From: Saccharopolyspora flava
Lineage (GTDB): Bacteria > Actinomycetota > Actinomycetes > Mycobacteriales > Pseudonocardiaceae
Reading direction: 5' to 3'
DNA length: 64,000 nt
Assembly (NCBI RefSeq): GCF_900116135.1
Contig: NZ_FOZX01000005.1
Coordinates: forward strand, 367,745-431,744
This document shows positions 63,278-64,000 of the stretch, piece after piece. The notes beneath the pieces were generated by a model. It had not been told where the DNA came from. It did no database searches and worked only from the letters and a program-made list of their open reading frames with translations. The position numbers were made by a program, and so were the translations under genes. Each line of letters opens with the position of its first letter. Positions within the stretch are counted from its first letter, which is position 1.

Positions 63278-63330
63278 GCAAAGTTCTTTGCCGGACCAGC
63301 AATATGGAAGACCATCCCGCTTTGCGGGAT
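63278..63330. promoter_or_regulatory. Two palindromes in the divergent promoter of the fusion gene and leader peptide
   Basis: GCAAAGTTCTTTGC (63278-63291) and ATCCCGCTTTGCGGGAT (63314-63330). Both are perfect inverted repeats; the first is typical of regulator sites, the second may be a short hairpin at the 5' end of the leader-peptide message. Confidence 0.5.
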
Positions 63331-63380
63331 ACCCCTCCCCCGTGATTGACACCCCGCGTGGCCGCTGGTTTTCTCGAGGC

Positions 63381-63455
63381 ATGCCAGCGAACCTCGCGCT
63401 CGTCCAGCGCCGCTACGTGGACTGCCTCCGCGTCGCCAGCGCCCGCTGTCGCTGA
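63381..63455 (+). CDS. 24-residue leader peptide of the sulfur-type family
   Basis: ATG at 63381 after TTCTCGAGGC. The product MPANLALVQRRYVDCLRVAS-ARCR fits the actinobacterial putative leader peptides (pattern RRxVDxxRxxSAxCR) that precede sulfur assimilation and sulfonate uptake genes. Two cysteine codons lie at residue 15 and near the end, as for cysteine-sensing attenuation. A hairpin (GCGACGC/GCGTCGC, 63514-63531) lies between it and the lipoprotein gene 116 bp further on. Confidence 0.8.
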   Translation: MPANLALVQRRYVDCLRVASARCR

Positions 63456-63513
63456 CCCCTCACCGCCGCCGACTCCCCTCCGCGGCGTTCTTCCCCTCAC
63501 CACACCGCTTTTC

Positions 63514-63531
63514 GCGACGCCGATGCGTCGC
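63514..63531 (+). terminator. Short hairpin between leader peptide and lipoprotein gene
   Basis: GCGACGC and GCGTCGC with a CGAT loop. It could be the attenuator or anti-attenuator of the leader; alternative pairing is not established. Confidence 0.4.
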
Positions 63532-63570
63532 GCCCGCTCCCGCTCCCACTAGAAGACGGGTTCTCCAGCT

Positions 63571-64000
63571 GTGCCTTCCTCGACACGGCGTGCCCTGGCA
63601 CGCCGCGACTTCCTGCGCTTCGGCCTGTCCGCGGTGCCCGCCGCGACGGTCCTCAGCGGCTGCGCCACCTCCTCCGCCGCCCCGCGCGAGACGACGGTGG
63701 TGCGCTACCAAGGGTCGTCCGGTCAGGTCACCTTCCCCGAGCTCGCCGCCGACCTGGGGTTGCTCGGCGACCTCCGCCTGGAGTGGATCGGCAACACCAC
63801 CAGCGGCCCCCAGGACATCCAGGCGACGGTCACCGGCGACGTCGACATCGGCGGCGCGTTCAACGGTTCCATCCTCCGGCTGGTCGCGGCCGGTGCGCCG
63901 ATCCGGGCGGTGGTCTCCTACTACGGCTCGGACGCGCTGACCAACGCCGGTTACTTCGTGCTCGACGACAGCCCGGTGCGCGGCCCGGCCGATCTGCGCG
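63571..64000 (+). CDS. ABC transporter substrate-binding lipoprotein, sulfonate/nitrate type (runs off the right edge)
   Basis: Starts at GTG 63571, with 143 codons visible. Signal: RRDFLRFGLSA twin-arginine motif then LSGCA lipobox, so a Tat-exported lipoprotein. The mature part has QVTFPELAADLGLLGDLRLEWIGNTTSGPQDIQATVTGDVDIGGAFNGSILRLVAAGAPIRAV, the pattern of SsuA/TauA/NrtA-like (NMT1) binding proteins. Together with the leader peptide this suggests import of an organosulfur compound. The remainder and the permease genes lie beyond the window. Confidence 0.88.
   Translation, partial: MPSSTRRALARRDFLRFGLSAVPAATVLSGCATSSAAPRETTVVRYQGSSGQVTFPELAADLGLLGDLRLEWIGNTTSGPQDIQATVTGDVDIGGAFNGSILRLVAAGAPIRAVVSYYGSDALTNAGYFVLDDSPVRGPADLR

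Overview
The window is a contiguous stretch of a very GC-rich actinobacterial chromosome. GTG and TTG starts are frequent, third positions are almost all G or C, and 4-nt gene overlaps are common. A MurT/GatD pair, an Rpf-like LysM resuscitation factor, Ku, a phytoene synthase and an actinobacterial sulfur-type leader peptide point to the Pseudonocardiaceae; Saccharopolyspora or a close relative is my best guess (inference, no search run). I see no transposase, phage gene, rRNA, tRNA or CRISPR array.

Layout. 1-5.3 kb: the end of a MerR regulator, a quinone-oxidoreductase-like enzyme, then a TetR / ABC-2 exporter / macrolide-type glycosyltransferase cassette behind two palindromic operators. 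5.3-8.6 kb: a TetR regulator divergent from an acyl-CoA dehydrogenase, then DoxX and DUF1232 membrane proteins. 8.7-14 kb: cell envelope block with MurJ, GatD, MurT, two tiny membrane proteins and an Rpf/LysM protein with a structured leader. 14.3-19.8 kb: a selenocysteine-containing formate dehydrogenase (NrfD-like anchor, 4Fe-4S subunit, catalytic subunit with in-frame UGA and a SECIS hairpin) plus a DUF2000 gene. 20-25 kb: AraC regulator, PNPOx-like protein, and a three-gene operon (epoxide hydrolase/SDR fusion, ferritin-like di-iron protein, 2Fe-2S reductase). 25.1-28.2 kb: selA and selB, the translation machinery needed for the formate dehydrogenase.

28.3-37.8 kb is mixed housekeeping and accessory: Ku, phytoene synthase, a cytoplasmic subtilase, a universal stress protein, an IclR regulator divergent from a U32-peptidase-like protein, a drug exporter, a GNAT enzyme and a pseudouridine synthase. 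37.9-50.2 kb is a catabolic block: cyclase-type hydrolase, MHS transporter, LysR regulator, CoA-transferase A/B, MaoC-like hydratase, a BisC-like molybdoenzyme, then an aromatic hydroxylase (interrupted by an in-frame TAG), maleylacetate reductase and hydroxyquinol 1,2-dioxygenase. Together these could convert a resorcinol-type phenol to 3-oxoadipyl-CoA; only the final thiolase is missing here.

50.2-64 kb: a CAP-domain secreted protein, an esterase, a GPH-type transporter, a LysN-like aminotransferase, a three-subunit molybdenum hydroxylase, SRPBCC and dienelactone-hydrolase proteins, a small zinc protein, methionine aminopeptidase divergent from a small XRE regulator with twin operators between them, a TrxB-like/methyltransferase fusion, and at the right edge a 24-aa leader peptide ahead of a Tat-exported lipoprotein of a sulfonate/nitrate-type ABC importer.

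The most notable items are the Sec formate dehydrogenase with SECIS, the di-iron/reductase/epoxide hydrolase triad, a 76-bp palindromic interspersed repeat present twice, the amber-interrupted hydroxylase, and several paired palindromic operators.
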